From Pannonibacter carbonis (lineage in GTDB: Bacteria > Pseudomonadota > Alphaproteobacteria > Rhizobiales > Stappiaceae), in assembly GCF_003012935.1 (NCBI RefSeq), contig NZ_PUDR01000011.1:1-64000 (forward strand): a stretch of 64,000 bases of DNA. Reading direction: 5' to 3'. Made by a program: the position numbers and the translations under genes. Positions 18,147 through 28,167 of the stretch are shown piece after piece. The notes beneath the pieces are model-generated. The model was not told the origin of the DNA. It did no database searches and saw nothing but the letters and a program-made list of their open reading frames with translations. Numbering within the stretch: position 1 is the first letter of the stretch; each line of letters opens with the position of its first letter.

Positions 18147-19043
18147 CTATCCTTTCAGCGGCAGGCAGATGTCGGTGAGGATATCGGCAGGGGCCGTGTC
18201 GCGCGGATTGCTGATGTAGATTTCCATCACCGGCGCATCGGCCAACTCCTCGCCTGAGGTCGGCAGCCAGGTGCCGTAGAGCCAGTCATAGGCGGCCCTC
18301 ATATCGGCATAAGGTCCCTTGTGCCGCAGGACGGCATAGCGGCTCGCCGGCATTTCAAACCGCTGCAAGGGGGCCTCAAAAGCGATTTCCTCCGTGAGTT
18401 CCATGGTCGCCATGGATTGCAGATCCGGCTCGGGCACGACGGAAGGATCGCTGTAGTAGAAGCCGAACATCTGACCCGTCTTGCCCATCAGGCCGCGGCT
18501 GGCGAGACTGCCGATCAGATGTTCGAAGGCACGGCCGATTTCGATATACGGGCCTTTGTGAGGAATGCTGGCGAAAAGGCGTTGCGGCTCGTGGCGAATG
18601 GTGACGTCCTGCATCGGATACGCTCCTGTAGTGTCCGCCCCTGACGGGATCGGCGGGGTCCAGTCCTTGTCAAAGCGGCGATGCGATCCTTCCTGGCGGT
18701 AGGTTGCCGGCGGCAAGCCGTAGGACTGGCGGAACGCACGGGTGAAGGCGGCAAGGCTGCCATAACCGGCCTCCCGGGCCAGCCGTTCGAGATCCGTCTC
18801 GCCATGGGCCAGCGCCGAAGCGGCCCGGTGCAGGCGCAGGCGCCGCACCATCGCCACGACGCTTTCCCCAAAGACCGCCTGCCACACCCGATGCCAATGC
18901 CAGCGCGACAGGGCAGCGATATCGGCGAGCTGATCGAGATCGAGCGGCTCGTCGAGATGGGCATGCACATGCTCGATGACACGGGCAAAGCGCCGTTCGT
19001 AGGCAATGGCCCGGGTCAGGTCCGGTTGGGTCTGGAAGGTCAT
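18147..19043 (-). CDS. AraC-family regulator with GyrI-like effector domain
   Basis: 298 residues: two helix-turn-helix motifs of the AraC DNA-binding domain (about 15-115, LDQLADIAALSRWHWHRVWQ and LEREAGYGSLAAFTRAF-like) at the N terminus and a GyrI/Rob-type effector-binding domain at the C terminus (about 145-298). Such proteins often respond to hydrophobic compounds. ATG 19043 is chosen; an in-frame GTG at 19052 would add three residues. The gene is divergent from mbfA with about 105 bases between, but a link to iron is not evident. Target genes are unknown. Confidence 0.9.
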   Translation of the reverse strand: MTFQTQPDLTRAIAYERRFARVIEHVHAHLDEPLDLDQLADIAALSRWHWHRVWQAVFGESVVAMVRRLRLHRAASALAHGETDLERLAREAGYGSLAAFTRAFRQSYGLPPATYRQEGSHRRFDKDWTPPIPSGADTTGAYPMQDVTIRHEPQRLFASIPHKGPYIEIGRAFEHLIGSLASRGLMGKTGQMFGFYYSDPSVVPEPDLQSMATMELTEEIAFEAPLQRFEMPASRYAVLRHKGPYADMRAAYDWLYGTWLPTSGEELADAPVMEIYISNPRDTAPADILTDICLPLKG

Positions 19044-19148
19044 GTCGCTCACTCACTTTGACGCACTCGGCCTATCATGGGTGGTTTTGACATATCTTGC
19101 GGTTTAGATTGAGGGCTGTTTCCTCCCCCTTCTCCCGATTGGATCCTG

Positions 19149-20135
19149 ATGATGTTGTCCCGGTTCCTGACGAGCGGCCGCCGCGATTTCTCGACCCTCA
19201 GCGAGGCTGAAATCCTGGCGCTGGCGATCTCCTCCGAAGAGGACGATGGGCGCATCTACAATGCCTATGCCGACGGGCTGCGCGAGACCTATCCCGCCTC
19301 AGCTGCCGTGTTCGATGCCATGGCGGCCGAGGAAAGCGAACACCGGCACCGGTTGATCGAGCTGTTCCGGGCACGCTTCGGCGAGACCATTCCGCTGATC
19401 CGGCGCGAACATGTGCGCGGCTACTACACCCGCAAGCCGGACTGGCTGGTCCGTCCCCTCGGCCTTGAAAAAGTCCGGGCGATGGCGGAGGAAATGGAGC
19501 TTCAGGCTGCCCGCTTCTACGAGGAGGCGGCCAAGCGCACCACGGATGCGGCCACGCGCAAGCTGCTCGGCGATCTGGCGCTGGCCGAACGTGGCCATGA
19601 AAAGAAGGCCATAGCGCTTGGCGAAGCCCTGACCCCGGCAGATGTGCGCCAGGAAGAAGACAAGTCCGAGCGGCGGCAGTTCATCCTGACCTATGTGCAA
19701 CCGGGGCTGGCCGGCCTGATGGATGGCTCGGTCTCGACGCTTGCGCCGATCTTTGCGGCGGCCTTTGCAACGCAGGACACCTGGCAGACGTTCCTCGTCG
19801 GCCTATCGGCCTCGGTGGGCGCCGGCATCTCGATGGGCTTCACCGAGGCCGCCCATGACGATGGCGTCTTGTCCGGGCGCGGTTCACCGCTGAAGCGCGG
19901 CCTTGCCTCCGGCATCATGACCACCATTGGCGGGCTTGGCCATGCCCTGCCCTACCTGATCCCGGACTTCTGGACAGCGACCAGCCTTGCGACTGCGGTG
20001 GTGTTCATCGAGCTGTGGGCCATCGCGTGGATCCAGAATCACTACATGGAGACACCCTTCTGGCGCGCTGCACTGCAAGTTGTGCTCGGCGGATCGCTTG
20101 TATTTGCAGCCGGCGTGCTGATCGGCAACGCCTGA
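19149..20135 (+). CDS. mbfA: Membrane-bound ferritin-like iron exporter MbfA
   Basis: 328 residues: an N-terminal rubrerythrin/ferritin-like domain (about 1-165) with the diiron-type motifs AAEESEHRHRL, EEMELQAARFYEEA and LAERGHEKKA, fused to a C-terminal VIT1/CCC1-type membrane domain (about 175-328). Bradyrhizobium and Agrobacterium MbfA exports iron and protects against peroxide, under control of Irr. A TTTAGA half resembling part of an Irr (ICE) box lies near 19103, but I do not see a full site. The start could be 19149 or the next ATG at 19152. Confidence 0.92.
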   Translation: MMLSRFLTSGRRDFSTLSEAEILALAISSEEDDGRIYNAYADGLRETYPASAAVFDAMAAEESEHRHRLIELFRARFGETIPLIRREHVRGYYTRKPDWLVRPLGLEKVRAMAEEMELQAARFYEEAAKRTTDAATRKLLGDLALAERGHEKKAIALGEALTPADVRQEEDKSERRQFILTYVQPGLAGLMDGSVSTLAPIFAAAFATQDTWQTFLVGLSASVGAGISMGFTEAAHDDGVLSGRGSPLKRGLASGIMTTIGGLGHALPYLIPDFWTATSLATAVVFIELWAIAWIQNHYMETPFWRAALQVVLGGSLVFAAGVLIGNA

Positions 20136-20201
20136 CGGACGCCGGCCGGCTCATCCTTCAGCGTATGGTCCTGCCGATTGCGCCGCGCTATAGAGGATTG
20201 C

Positions 20202-20660
20202 ATGAGCACCTATCGCCATTTCGAAGACTTCACGCCCGGCGACACCATCGACCTGGGCAGCCGCAGCGTGACGCGGGACGAGATCATCGCCTTCGCGTCC
20301 GAGTTTGATCCGCAGCCGTTTCACCTCAGCGAGGAAGCGGGCAAGGCCTCGCTGCTCGGCGGCCTTGCGGCGTCGGGATGGCACACCGCATCGATCTTCA
20401 TGCGGCTCTTGGTGGACGGATTGCTGGGCCAGGCCGCCGGACAGGGGGCGCCGGGCATCGACAAGCTGATGTGGCGGCGGCCCGTCTATGCCGATGACAC
20501 CCTGTCGGCCAAAGCCGAAGTACTGACCAGCCGCCCGCTGCGCTCGAAGCCCGGGCTTGGCGTCGTCAGCTTCCGCTTTACCGTTACCAACCAGCGCGGC
20601 GATGTGGTCATGACGCTGGAAAACCCGATCCTGTTTGCCTGCCGGGAGACGGCCCAATGA
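20202..20660 (+). CDS. MaoC-like (R)-hydratase domain protein, first of tandem pair
   Basis: 152 residues with a single hot-dog MaoC domain: ASEFDPQPFHLSEEAGKASL carries the conserved Asp and His of the hydratase motif, followed by GGLAASGWHTASIFMRLL. Family members hydrate 2-enoyl-CoA or related acyl-CoA thioesters. AGAGGA precedes ATG 20202. The stop overlaps the second MaoC gene by four bases (ATGA), and the two proteins are clearly homologous, so they may form a heterodimer. No CoA ligase or thiolase is nearby, so the pathway is unknown. Confidence 0.92.
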   Translation: MSTYRHFEDFTPGDTIDLGSRSVTRDEIIAFASEFDPQPFHLSEEAGKASLLGGLAASGWHTASIFMRLLVDGLLGQAAGQGAPGIDKLMWRRPVYADDTLSAKAEVLTSRPLRSKPGLGVVSFRFTVTNQRGDVVMTLENPILFACRETAQ

Positions 20661-21142
20661 GCGCCTGGTTCGAAGACATGGCGATTGGCGACCGGCTGGA
20701 GCTGGGCAGCTATCTGTTCACCGCCGAAGACATCATCCGCTTTGCGCGCCAGTTCGACCCGCAGCCGTTCCATCTGAGTGAAGAAGGTGCGGCGGCAACG
20801 CATTTCGGCCGGCTCTGCGCGTCCGGCTGGCATACGGGCGCGGTGTTCATGCGGTTGCTCGTGCTGACGCACCAGCGGCTGGACGAGGAGGCACGCCAGC
20901 GCGGCGACATGCCGGTGCCGCGCGGCCCTTCCCCGGGCTTTGAAAACCTCAAGTGGGTGAAGCCGGTCTATGCCGGCGACACGATCCGTTATGCCAGCGA
21001 AGTGACGGGCAAGATCGAGACGACGGGACGGCCCGACTGGGGCGTCATCCTGGGCGTCAACGAGGGGATCAACCAGCACGGCGACGTGGTGTTCAGGTTT
21101 GACAGCAAGGTCTATATCCCGAAGCGGCCCGTGGCGGGCTGA
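20657..21142 (+). CDS. MaoC-like (R)-hydratase domain protein, second of tandem pair
   Basis: 161 residues, homologous to the preceding protein: FARQFDPQPFHLSEEGAAAT gives the Asp and His active-site pair, then GRLCASGWHTGAVFMRLL. It has an extra 10-15 residues between the two halves (RQRGDMPVPRGPSPGF). The tandem arrangement with a four-base overlap suggests duplication and a shared complex. A repeat-filled gap follows, then genes on the other strand. Confidence 0.92.
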   Translation: MSAWFEDMAIGDRLELGSYLFTAEDIIRFARQFDPQPFHLSEEGAAATHFGRLCASGWHTGAVFMRLLVLTHQRLDEEARQRGDMPVPRGPSPGFENLKWVKPVYAGDTIRYASEVTGKIETTGRPDWGVILGVNEGINQHGDVVFRFDSKVYIPKRPVAG

Positions 21143-21167
21143 GGAAGGGCGGAGGCCCACAGGCTGC

Positions 21168-21274
21168 GGTCATCCCCGTCTCGTGCGGGGATCTCACTTG
21201 CAGGGCGGTAGCCTCCGCAAGCGTTCCTGCCTGATCTCAGACCGGATGGATCCCCGCACCAGGCGGGGATGACT
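21168..21274. repeat. Pair of palindromic repeats after the MaoC genes
   Basis: CATCCCCGTCTCGTGCGGGGAT at 21171-21192 and GATCCCCGCACCAGGCGGGGATGAC at about 21249-21273 (given in two parts: GATCCCCGCACC, AGGCGGGGATGAC) are each hairpins with near-identical GC arms. They form an inverted pair about 55 bases apart, between convergent genes. Confidence 0.75.
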
Positions 21275-21317
21275 CAGAGGTTGGGGTAACCGTCTGAAAT
21301 GAAAAACCGACCCGGCT

Positions 21318-21797
21318 TCAGATCTCGCGGCCGAAGACGATCTCGTCGTGCAACGGAATGCCGTATTCACCAATGATCGGGATTTCCGGCTTGAGGCGGC
21401 GTTCGGCGTCGATGACGCCCGGGACGACCCGTTCAAGACGGAAGCCACGGCGCTGGTAGAAGCGGAAGGCGTCGAGATTGTCGTTGGAGGTGCGGACCAT
21501 CAGGCGGGTCAGGCCCTGGCGGCGCGCATCCTGCACCACAGCGTCGAGCAGCTGGGTGCCGGTTCCGGCCCAGCGGCTGAGCGAATCGAGCGTCAGGATC
21601 TCCCATTCGGTGTCGCGCTTGATCAGCGTGACGAGGCCGACCAGGTCGCCAGTGTCCTCTGCCAGAAAGCCCGGCAGGGCTGAAGCGTCGATCATTTCGC
21701 CTTCGATCAGGATGTCCGGCGAGGCCCAGCGGTCGGTCAGAAGGCGGGTGACGGCCGGACGATCAGCTTCCTCAATGGCACGGATCAGGGCGGGCAT
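21318..21797 (-). CDS. GNAT-family N-acetyltransferase
   Basis: 159 residues with the GNAT fold. The acetyl-CoA-binding region is SRWAGTGTQLLDAVVQDARRQG (positions about 77-98, a variant of the Q/RxxGxG/A motif), and DAFRFYQRRGFRLER at about 115-129 is the usual motif B end. The substrate is unknown. ATG 21797 is chosen because MPALIRAIEEADRPA begins the domain; longer in-frame starts run into bluB. It lies eight bases after the bluB stop on the same strand, so it shares a transcript with bluB and apt. Confidence 0.88.
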   Translation of the reverse strand: MPALIRAIEEADRPAVTRLLTDRWASPDILIEGEMIDASALPGFLAEDTGDLVGLVTLIKRDTEWEILTLDSLSRWAGTGTQLLDAVVQDARRQGLTRLMVRTSNDNLDAFRFYQRRGFRLERVVPGVIDAERRLKPEIPIIGEYGIPLHDEIVFGREI

Positions 21798-21805
21798 GGG
21801 CGGTC

Positions 21806-22459
21806 CTATCGGCTGAGAAGGCGTGTGGAAAGCGGCGTGCGGGCCTGCCAGCCTTCGCGCTCGAGTTCCGGATCGATGTGTTCCTCTACCGGATACCCGA
21901 GGCAGAGATAGGCCACAAGCTGCCAGTTTGGCGGAACATCCAGCGCGCTCTGCACGGCCTGCGGGTCGAGGATCGAGACCCAGCCGACACCGACGCCGAG
22001 CATCCGCGCGGCCAGCCACAACGCCTGGACCATGCCGGCAACGGAATGGGCCAGCGTGGCGGGCATGGTGGCGCGGCCAAGGCCCTGCCCCTGCAAGGGA
22101 TCGGGATCGCAGAAGATGGCGAGCTGAACCGGCGCCTCCTTCAGCCCGGCCAGCTTGAGCCGGGCATAAAGGGCGGACCGCTCGCTGTCATAGGCCTCGG
22201 CGGCACGGGCATTTTCGGCCTCGAAGCTGGCCTGGACGGCGGCCCGGACCGGGGCGCTCTCAACAAGCACGATGCGCCAGGGCTGGCTGTTGCCGACCGA
22301 GGGCGACAGATCGGCAAGGCGCAGGATCTCCTCCACCAGCCCGGCGTCCAGCGGATCGGTCCGGAAGCGGCGGACATCGCGGCGCCAGCGCAACAGTGTC
22401 TCGAACTCCGCGCGGAAGCGGGCGTCGAACCTGGGCGGGGCTCCGGTGGGGGCGGTCAC
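21806..22459 (-). CDS. bluB: 5,6-dimethylbenzimidazole synthase
   Basis: 217 residues of the BluB branch of nitroreductases, which cannibalise reduced FMN with O2 to make the lower ligand of vitamin B12. Diagnostic stretches are RRDVRRFR (about 26-33), LSPSVGNSQPWR (about 51-62), LKLAGLKEAPVQLAIFCD (about 102-119) and LGRATMPATLAHSVAGMVQALWLAA. The catalytic Asp of the family is expected in the RRDVRRFR segment. It is two bases downstream of apt and upstream of a GNAT gene. No other cobalamin gene is in the window. Confidence 0.92.
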   Translation of the reverse strand: MTAPTGAPPRFDARFRAEFETLLRWRRDVRRFRTDPLDAGLVEEILRLADLSPSVGNSQPWRIVLVESAPVRAAVQASFEAENARAAEAYDSERSALYARLKLAGLKEAPVQLAIFCDPDPLQGQGLGRATMPATLAHSVAGMVQALWLAARMLGVGVGWVSILDPQAVQSALDVPPNWQLVAYLCLGYPVEEHIDPELEREGWQARTPLSTRLLSR

Positions 22460-22461
22460 GG

Positions 22462-23010
22462 TCAGTGGCCCGGGAAAGCCACCAGCGTGCGAACGGGCAC
22501 ACCCAGGGCCTCCAGCTTGGCGCGGCCACCCAGATCCGGCAGGTCAACAATGAAACAGGCAGCGACGATCTCCGCCCCCTGCCCGCGCAGAAGCTTGCAG
22601 GCCGCCTCGGCGGTGCCACCCGTGGCGATCAGGTCGTCGACGACGATCACCTTGTCGCCCGGCTGGATGGCGTCCTTGTGCATTTCCATCTCGTCGAGGC
22701 CATATTCGAGCGAATAGGCAATGCGGACGGTTTCGTGCGGCAGCTTGCCCTTCTTGCGGATTGGCACGAAGCCGGCCGAGAGCTGATGTGCCACCGCCCC
22801 GCCGAGGATGAAGCCGCGCGCCTCGATGCCGGCGATCTGCTCGACCTTGGACCCGGCCCAGGGCTGGACCAGCGCGTCGACGGCACGGCGGAAAGCGCGG
22901 GCATTGCCGAGCAGCGTCGTGATGTCACGGAAGAGGATGCCGGGCTTGGGATAATCCGGAATGGTGCGGATGGCCTCGATGAGTTCGTCCGAAACGCTGG
23001 GCATGTCCAT
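22462..23010 (-). CDS. apt: Adenine phosphoribosyltransferase
   Basis: Converts adenine and PRPP to AMP, a purine salvage step. The 182-residue protein has the PRPP-binding loop [17 protein letters not shown] (about 127-143), the [18 protein letters not shown]-terminal signature and the base-binding [11 protein letters not shown]. It begins with two in-frame ATGs (23010 and 23004). The next gene, bluB, follows after two bases. mtnP, 0.8 kb away on the same strand, releases adenine from methylthioadenosine, so the two enzymes form a salvage route although they are separated by an exporter gene on the other strand. Confidence 0.96.
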   Translation of the reverse strand: MDMPSVSDELIEAIRTIPDYPKPGILFRDITTLLGNARAFRRAVDALVQPWAGSKVEQIAGIEARGFILGGAVAHQLSAGFVPIRKKGKLPHETVRIAYSLEYGLDEMEMHKDAIQPGDKVIVVDDLIATGGTAEAACKLLRGQGAEIVAACFIVDLPDLGGRAKLEALGVPVRTLVAFPGH

Positions 23011-23173
23011 GTCTGCGGTCCACCTGAAAAAGCTTTACCTGCCGCCCTGTTGGCCGGCTGTTTTGCCGGTTATACAGGAGTTGCGGCAGCCGGTACCAGC
23101 TCCCTTGCCGCCTGCCCCCAGCTTGGGCGCGCCGGTCAGCACCGGACACCGCCCCTCTCCGACCGGATCGTTC

Positions 23174-23809
23174 ATGTTCGACTATTCCCTGCTGCACTGG
23201 ACCACGTTCTTCACCGCAGCCCTGTTGCTCAACCTGTCGCCGGGGCCGGACTTCGCCTTCATCCTGGCGCAGACCGCGGCGGGCGGGCGAAAGGCGGGCT
23301 TTGCAGCGATGTTCGGGATCTGGACGGGGGCCTTCGGTCACGTGCTGATGGCTGCTGCCGGGCTGTCCGCCATTCTGGCTGCCTCCGCAGTAGCCTTTTC
23401 CATCGTGAAATGGGCGGGCGCTGCCTATCTGATCTGGCTCGGCATCCAGGCGCTGCGCTCGAAGGGCAGCGTGTTGCTGGCCGGCAAGGCGATGGACGAG
23501 CGGAAGGTGTTGGCGATCTACCGGCAGGGCGTGATCGTGTCGCTGCTCAATCCGAAGGTCGGCATGTTCTTCCTTGCCTTCCTGCCGCAGTTCGTGGTGC
23601 CCGGCGCCGGGCCCGTCGGGGCCCAGCTGTTCCTGCATGGCTTTCTCGTGGTGCTCATCGCTGCCTGCATCGAACCGCCGCTGGTGCTGGTCGGCGAACG
23701 GTTGACCAGCCATCTGCGGCAGAGCCCGCGCCTGGCCATGTGGATGGACCGGGGCCTCGGCGCGATCTTCGTCGGCCTTGGCCTGCGGCTGGCGATGCAG
23801 CAGCGCTGA
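23174..23809 (+). CDS. LysE/RhtB-family amino-acid exporter
   Basis: 211 residues with about six transmembrane segments and the family N-terminal motif LNLSPGPDFAFILAQT (about 19-34). These inner-membrane proteins export amino acids such as lysine, threonine or homoserine lactone. The short N-terminal hydrophobic segment and the LNPKVGMFFLAFLPQF stretch (about 124-139) are typical. ATG 23174 is chosen by homology to the usual start; no strong ribosome-binding site precedes it. It is divergent from apt and convergent with mtnP. The substrate is unknown. Confidence 0.92.
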   Translation: MFDYSLLHWTTFFTAALLLNLSPGPDFAFILAQTAAGGRKAGFAAMFGIWTGAFGHVLMAAAGLSAILAASAVAFSIVKWAGAAYLIWLGIQALRSKGSVLLAGKAMDERKVLAIYRQGVIVSLLNPKVGMFFLAFLPQFVVPGAGPVGAQLFLHGFLVVLIAACIEPPLVLVGERLTSHLRQSPRLAMWMDRGLGAIFVGLGLRLAMQQR

Positions 23810-23833
23810 GGCCATTGCTCCTGAGATTTGGCC

Positions 23834-24709
<876 letters not shown>

Positions 24710-24856
24710 GCTGCGCTCCCTTCTATCCGGCTGATTCCCGCAGACTAGTGTGGCTGCCTGACACAAGGAAGACAGCCGGCTTATGAGGTGGCGCATCCAG
24801 CGCAAGAGTAGGATCTCGCATCAGGGCCATGGGGATCAGCCCGTCCACCCACCCCT

Positions 24857-25008
24857 CGTCGCTCCTGCGAAGGCAGGAGCCCAGAAATCGGTGCGGCTGG
24901 ATGCGGCGCACAAGCGGCAACCCATACCGTCTTGGGGGCTGACACACCCGCTCAACTCACTACCTAAGACCGGGGTTACTGGGCTCCTGCCTTCGCAGGA
25001 GCGACGAA
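24857..25008. repeat. Inverted repeat pair between mtnP and petC
   Basis: GTCGCTCCTGCGAAGGCAGGAGCCCAG (about 24859-24885, described here as two parts: GTCGCTCCTGCGAAGG and CAGGAGCCCAG) returns inverted at about 24979-25005 as CTGGGCTCCTGCC plus TTCGCAGGAGCGAC. Each arm is a hairpin and the arms pair with each other across about 95 bases. With the petC terminator it accounts for the notable content of 24710-25142. Confidence 0.8.
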
Positions 25009-25083
25009 GAAATGATGTCTCCGGACAGGCTTATCCGGGAGAGGCCTGCGGTATCTGTCCGGAATGGCGGCGCTGCCCCAAAA

Positions 25084-25115
25084 GCAAAAAGGGCCGCCGT
25101 GGTGCCACGGCGGCC
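25084..25115 (-). terminator. Intrinsic terminator of the petABC operon
   Basis: On the minus strand GGCCGCCGTGG and CCACGGCGGCC form an 11-base near-perfect stem with a tiny loop, followed by CTTTTTGCTTTT. It lies 27 bases after the petC stop. Confidence 0.9.
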
Positions 25116-25142
25116 TTGATGAGATCGCAGAACGTGATGCCC

Positions 25143-25985
25143 TTAGTGGGCGATGTTGCGCCAGATCTTCTTCTTGGTGAAGTAGAGCAGCGAGGCGAAG
25201 ACGAGAAGGAAGACGATGACGCGGAAGCCCATGGCCTTGCGCTCTTCCAGCTTCGGTTCGGCAGCCCACATCATGAAGGCGGCGACGTCGCGGGAATACT
25301 GGTCGACGGTCATCGGTGTGCCGTCGGTGTACTCCACCTGCTCGTCCGAGATCGGCGGGGCCATGCCGATGGCATTGCCGGCCAGGAACTTCGGGTTGTA
25401 GTACTGACCCGCGTTGATGACCACGCCTTCCGGAACGTTCTCGTCGTAACCGGTCAGCAGGGCATAGATGTAGTCTGCCCCCTGCTCATTGTACTGCGTG
25501 AAGGCATCGAAGACGAACCACGGGAACCCGCGGTGCGCCGCACGGGCCTTGGCCAGAAGCGAGAAGTCCGGCGGATAGGCACCACCGTTGGACGCGCGCG
25601 CCGCTTGCTCGTTCGGGAACGGCGACGGAAACTTGTCGGCGAGGATGGCAGGACGCTCGTACATGTCGCCGTCATCATTCGGACCATCGACAACCGTGTA
25701 TTCGGCTGCGATGACCTTGGCCTGCTCCTCGGTGAAGGACGGACCGCCCTCCTGGGCCAGGTTGCGGAAAGCAACCTGACGCAGGCCGTGGCATGACGCG
25801 CAGACTTCCTTGTAGACCTTGAAACCGCGCTGCAGCTGCGCCCGGTCAAAGGTGCCGAACGGACCTGCGAAGGACCATTGCTGGCGTTCGATATGCGGGC
25901 CCGAACCGGCAGCGAATGCCGGTGCGGTGGCCGCGAGGACGACGGCGGCGGCAAGGGCGCGGACCGTCTTGATCATGATGCTCAT
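25143..25985 (-). CDS. petC: Cytochrome c1 of the bc1 complex
   Basis: 280 residues: a Sec signal peptide (about 1-25), a periplasmic haem-c domain with the CASCHG attachment motif at about residues 62-67 and the Met ligand region AIGMAPPISDEQ (about 208-219), and a C-terminal transmembrane anchor (about 254-272) ending KKKIWRNIAH. It passes electrons from the Rieske protein to soluble cytochrome c. AGGAG nine bases upstream supports ATG 25985. It is the last gene of the three-gene operon, 30 bases after petB, and is followed by a strong terminator. Confidence 0.97.
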   Translation of the reverse strand: MSIMIKTVRALAAAVVLAATAPAFAAGSGPHIERQQWSFAGPFGTFDRAQLQRGFKVYKEVCASCHGLRQVAFRNLAQEGGPSFTEEQAKVIAAEYTVVDGPNDDGDMYERPAILADKFPSPFPNEQAARASNGGAYPPDFSLLAKARAAHRGFPWFVFDAFTQYNEQGADYIYALLTGYDENVPEGVVINAGQYYNPKFLAGNAIGMAPPISDEQVEYTDGTPMTVDQYSRDVAAFMMWAAEPKLEERKAMGFRVIVFLLVFASLLYFTKKKIWRNIAH

Positions 25986-26015
25986 GTTCAAAAACTCCTG
26001 AACCTTAACCGTCAC

Positions 26016-27281
26016 TTACTTGGATTGCGGTGCTGCAACAGCAGCCGCAGGCTTTCCGGCCCCACTCGCCAGCACCGCGTCCGAAATCGATGCCGGGATC
26101 GGCAGCGGCTTCTCAAGGAAGCCGAGCAGCGGCAGGATCACGAGGAAGTGGGCGAAATAGTAGACGGTGCAGATCCGCGACAGGATCACGTAGATGCCTT
26201 CCGCCGGCATGGCGCCGAGGTAGCCGAGGGCAAGAGCGTTGATCGCGAAGATCCAGAAGAACTGCTTGAACAGCGGGCGATAGACACCGGAGCGAACCTT
26301 GGACGTATCCAGCCAGGGCAGGATGAACAGGACCGCAATGGCACCGAACATGGCCAGCACGCCGCCGAGCTTGTCCGGAACCGCGCGCAGGATCGCGTAG
26401 AACGGCAGGAAGTACCATTCCGGAACGATATGCGCCGGCGTCACGAGCGGGTTCGCCTCGATGTAGTTGTCCGGGTGCCCCATGTAGTTAGGCACGTAGA
26501 ACACAAAGTAGGCGAACAGGATCATAAAGACCACGATCGCGAACAGGTCCTTGATCGTGTAATAGGGGTGGAACGGCAGCGTGTCCTGGTTGGACTTCGG
26601 CTGCACGCCGGTCGGGTTGTTGTTGCCGGTGGTGTGGAAAGCCCACACGTGCAGCAGAACGACGCCGAAGATCATGAACGGCAGCAGGTAGTGCAGCGAG
26701 AAGAAGCGGTTCAGCGTCGGGTTATCGACGGCGAAGCCACCCCAAAGCCAGGTGCGCACAGCCTCACCGACCACCGGAATGGCCGAGAAGAGGTTGGTGA
26801 TCACGGTCGCACCCCAGAAGGACATCTGGCCCCACGGCAGCACGTAGCCCATGAAGGCGGTGCCCATCATGATGAGGAAGATCACCACGCCCAGGATCCA
26901 CGAGATCTCGCGCGGCGCCTTGTAGGAGCCGTAATAGAGACCGCGGAAAATGTGGATGTAGACAGCGATGAAGAACAACGACGCGCCGTTGGAGTGCATG
27001 TAGCGCAAAAGCCAGCCGAAATTCACATCACGCATGATGTGCTCGACGCTGTCAAAGGCAGCTGCAGTGCTCGGCGTGTAGTGCATCACCAGCACGATGC
27101 CGGTGATGATCTGCGAGATGAGCATGAAGAACAGGATACCGCCGAAGGTCCACCAGTAGTTGAGGTTCTTCGGGGTCGGGAAATCGACGAAGGATCCGCG
27201 AACGAGCGAAATGACTGGCAGGCGGCTTTCAAGCCACTTTGCCGCCGCGCTCTGCGGAACGTAATTGGAATGTCCAGCCAT
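26016..27281 (-). CDS. petB: Cytochrome b of the bc1 complex
   Basis: 421 residues with eight transmembrane helices. The haem ligands lie in [11 protein letters not shown] and [11 protein letters not shown] (helix B) and in FSLHYLLPF and [11 protein letters not shown] (helix D). The quinol-oxidation motif PEWY is at [11 protein letters not shown] (about residue 298). It oxidises ubiquinol at the Qo site and reduces quinone at Qi. GAGGAG precedes ATG 27281. It sits 23 bases after petA. The C terminus ends in an Ala/Pro-rich tail ([14 protein letters not shown]). Confidence 0.98.
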   Translation of the reverse strand: MAGHSNYVPQSAAAKWLESRLPVISLVRGSFVDFPTPKNLNYWWTFGGILFFMLISQIITGIVLVMHYTPSTAAAFDSVEHIMRDVNFGWLLRYMHSNGASLFFIAVYIHIFRGLYYGSYKAPREISWILGVVIFLIMMGTAFMGYVLPWGQMSFWGATVITNLFSAIPVVGEAVRTWLWGGFAVDNPTLNRFFSLHYLLPFMIFGVVLLHVWAFHTTGNNNPTGVQPKSNQDTLPFHPYYTIKDLFAIVVFMILFAYFVFYVPNYMGHPDNYIEANPLVTPAHIVPEWYFLPFYAILRAVPDKLGGVLAMFGAIAVLFILPWLDTSKVRSGVYRPLFKQFFWIFAINALALGYLGAMPAEGIYVILSRICTVYYFAHFLVILPLLGFLEKPLPIPASISDAVLASGAGKPAAAVAAPQSK

Positions 27282-27304
27282 GGCTGTCTCCTCAGGGCTG
27301 CGGC

Positions 27305-27865
27305 TCAACCGATGGTGATCTTTGCGTCGTCAACGAACGCATAGGGCGGGACCAGCAGGTTTTCAGGTGCAGGCCCGACACGGATGCGGCCGGCGGTATC
27401 ATAGTGCGACCCGTGGCACGGGCAGAACCAGCCACCGAAGTCACCGGCATCGCCGATCGGTACGCAGCCGAGGTGGGTGCAGATCCCGACCATCACCAGC
27501 CAAGGCTCCTTGCCTTCAGCTGCGCGGTTGGTGTCGGTTGCCTCGGCCGTGTCCGGCAGGTTCGAGTTACGGGCCAGCTTGTCCGGCAGCGCGCTGATCG
27601 GAACGGCCTTGGCCTCTTCGATTTCCTTTTCCGTACGGTGACGGATGAAAACCGGCTTGCCACGCCACTTCACGGTGATCGACTGCCCAACCTCGACGGC
27701 GGACACGTCCACCTCGATGGAAGCCAGAGCCAGCGCAGACGCATCCGGGTTCATCTGGTCGATGAAGGGCCAGGCGACGGCGCCTGCGCCGACAACGCCC
27801 ATTGCGCCCGTCGCAAGATAGAGGAAGTCACGGCGGGTCGGTTCCGCCGAATGGGTATGTGCCAA
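27305..27865 (-). CDS. petA: Rieske iron-sulfur subunit of the bc1 complex
   Basis: 186 residues: a twin-arginine signal-anchor ([19 protein letters not shown], near residues 10-28) and a periplasmic Rieske domain with CTHLGCVP and CPCHGSHYD, which supply the two Cys and two His ligands of the 2Fe-2S cluster. No ATG precedes the Tat motif; a TTG at 27865 has GAGGA seven bases upstream and gives a normal N terminus, so a TTG start is preferred. A longer form from 27910 is possible but lacks this support. It is the first gene of the bc1 operon. Confidence 0.94.
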   Translation of the reverse strand: MAHTHSAEPTRRDFLYLATGAMGVVGAGAVAWPFIDQMNPDASALALASIEVDVSAVEVGQSITVKWRGKPVFIRHRTEKEIEEAKAVPISALPDKLARNSNLPDTAEATDTNRAAEGKEPWLVMVGICTHLGCVPIGDAGDFGGWFCPCHGSHYDTAGRIRVGPAPENLLVPPYAFVDDAKITIG

Positions 27866-28167
27866 GGTCGCGTCCTCTCGATACTTGTTCCACGTATACC
27901 GAATGCCCACAGGCAGACTGCTGCGGCTCTCAAGTGAACCTTAGGCAGCCCGGCGCAGGCATCAACGGCAGACGGGTGCGGCATTCACCCGCACCTCACC
28001 AAGTGGCTCGTCTTTTTGCACCCTTCTACGGGCTTGTCCAGATCGCCAGTGGATGCAGTCCCAAATGTCGCACCGCTTCCCGTCTCGCCCTCGCCCCTTT
28101 GATGCCGCGAAAGCGCCGGGATTGGAAGGGGGGAACGGCGCACAAGGCTCCATCCCCCGCTTTATGT
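27866..28167. other. Gap upstream of the bc1 operon
   Basis: The 302 bases between the ABC exporter stop and petA must hold the bc1 promoter if it has its own. TTGATG and TAAGGT with a 16-base spacer near 27940-27967 (minus strand) is the best candidate, but it is weak. A CTGCATGCGAAGGCAGG segment near 28178, inside the end of the exporter gene, resembles one arm of the repeat at 24857. No gene is evident. Confidence 0.4.

Noticed and set aside
19080-19110. Possible Irr (ICE) box before mbfA
   Set aside because: Only a TTTAGA half can be seen; the matching inverted half is absent, so I did not call it as a site.
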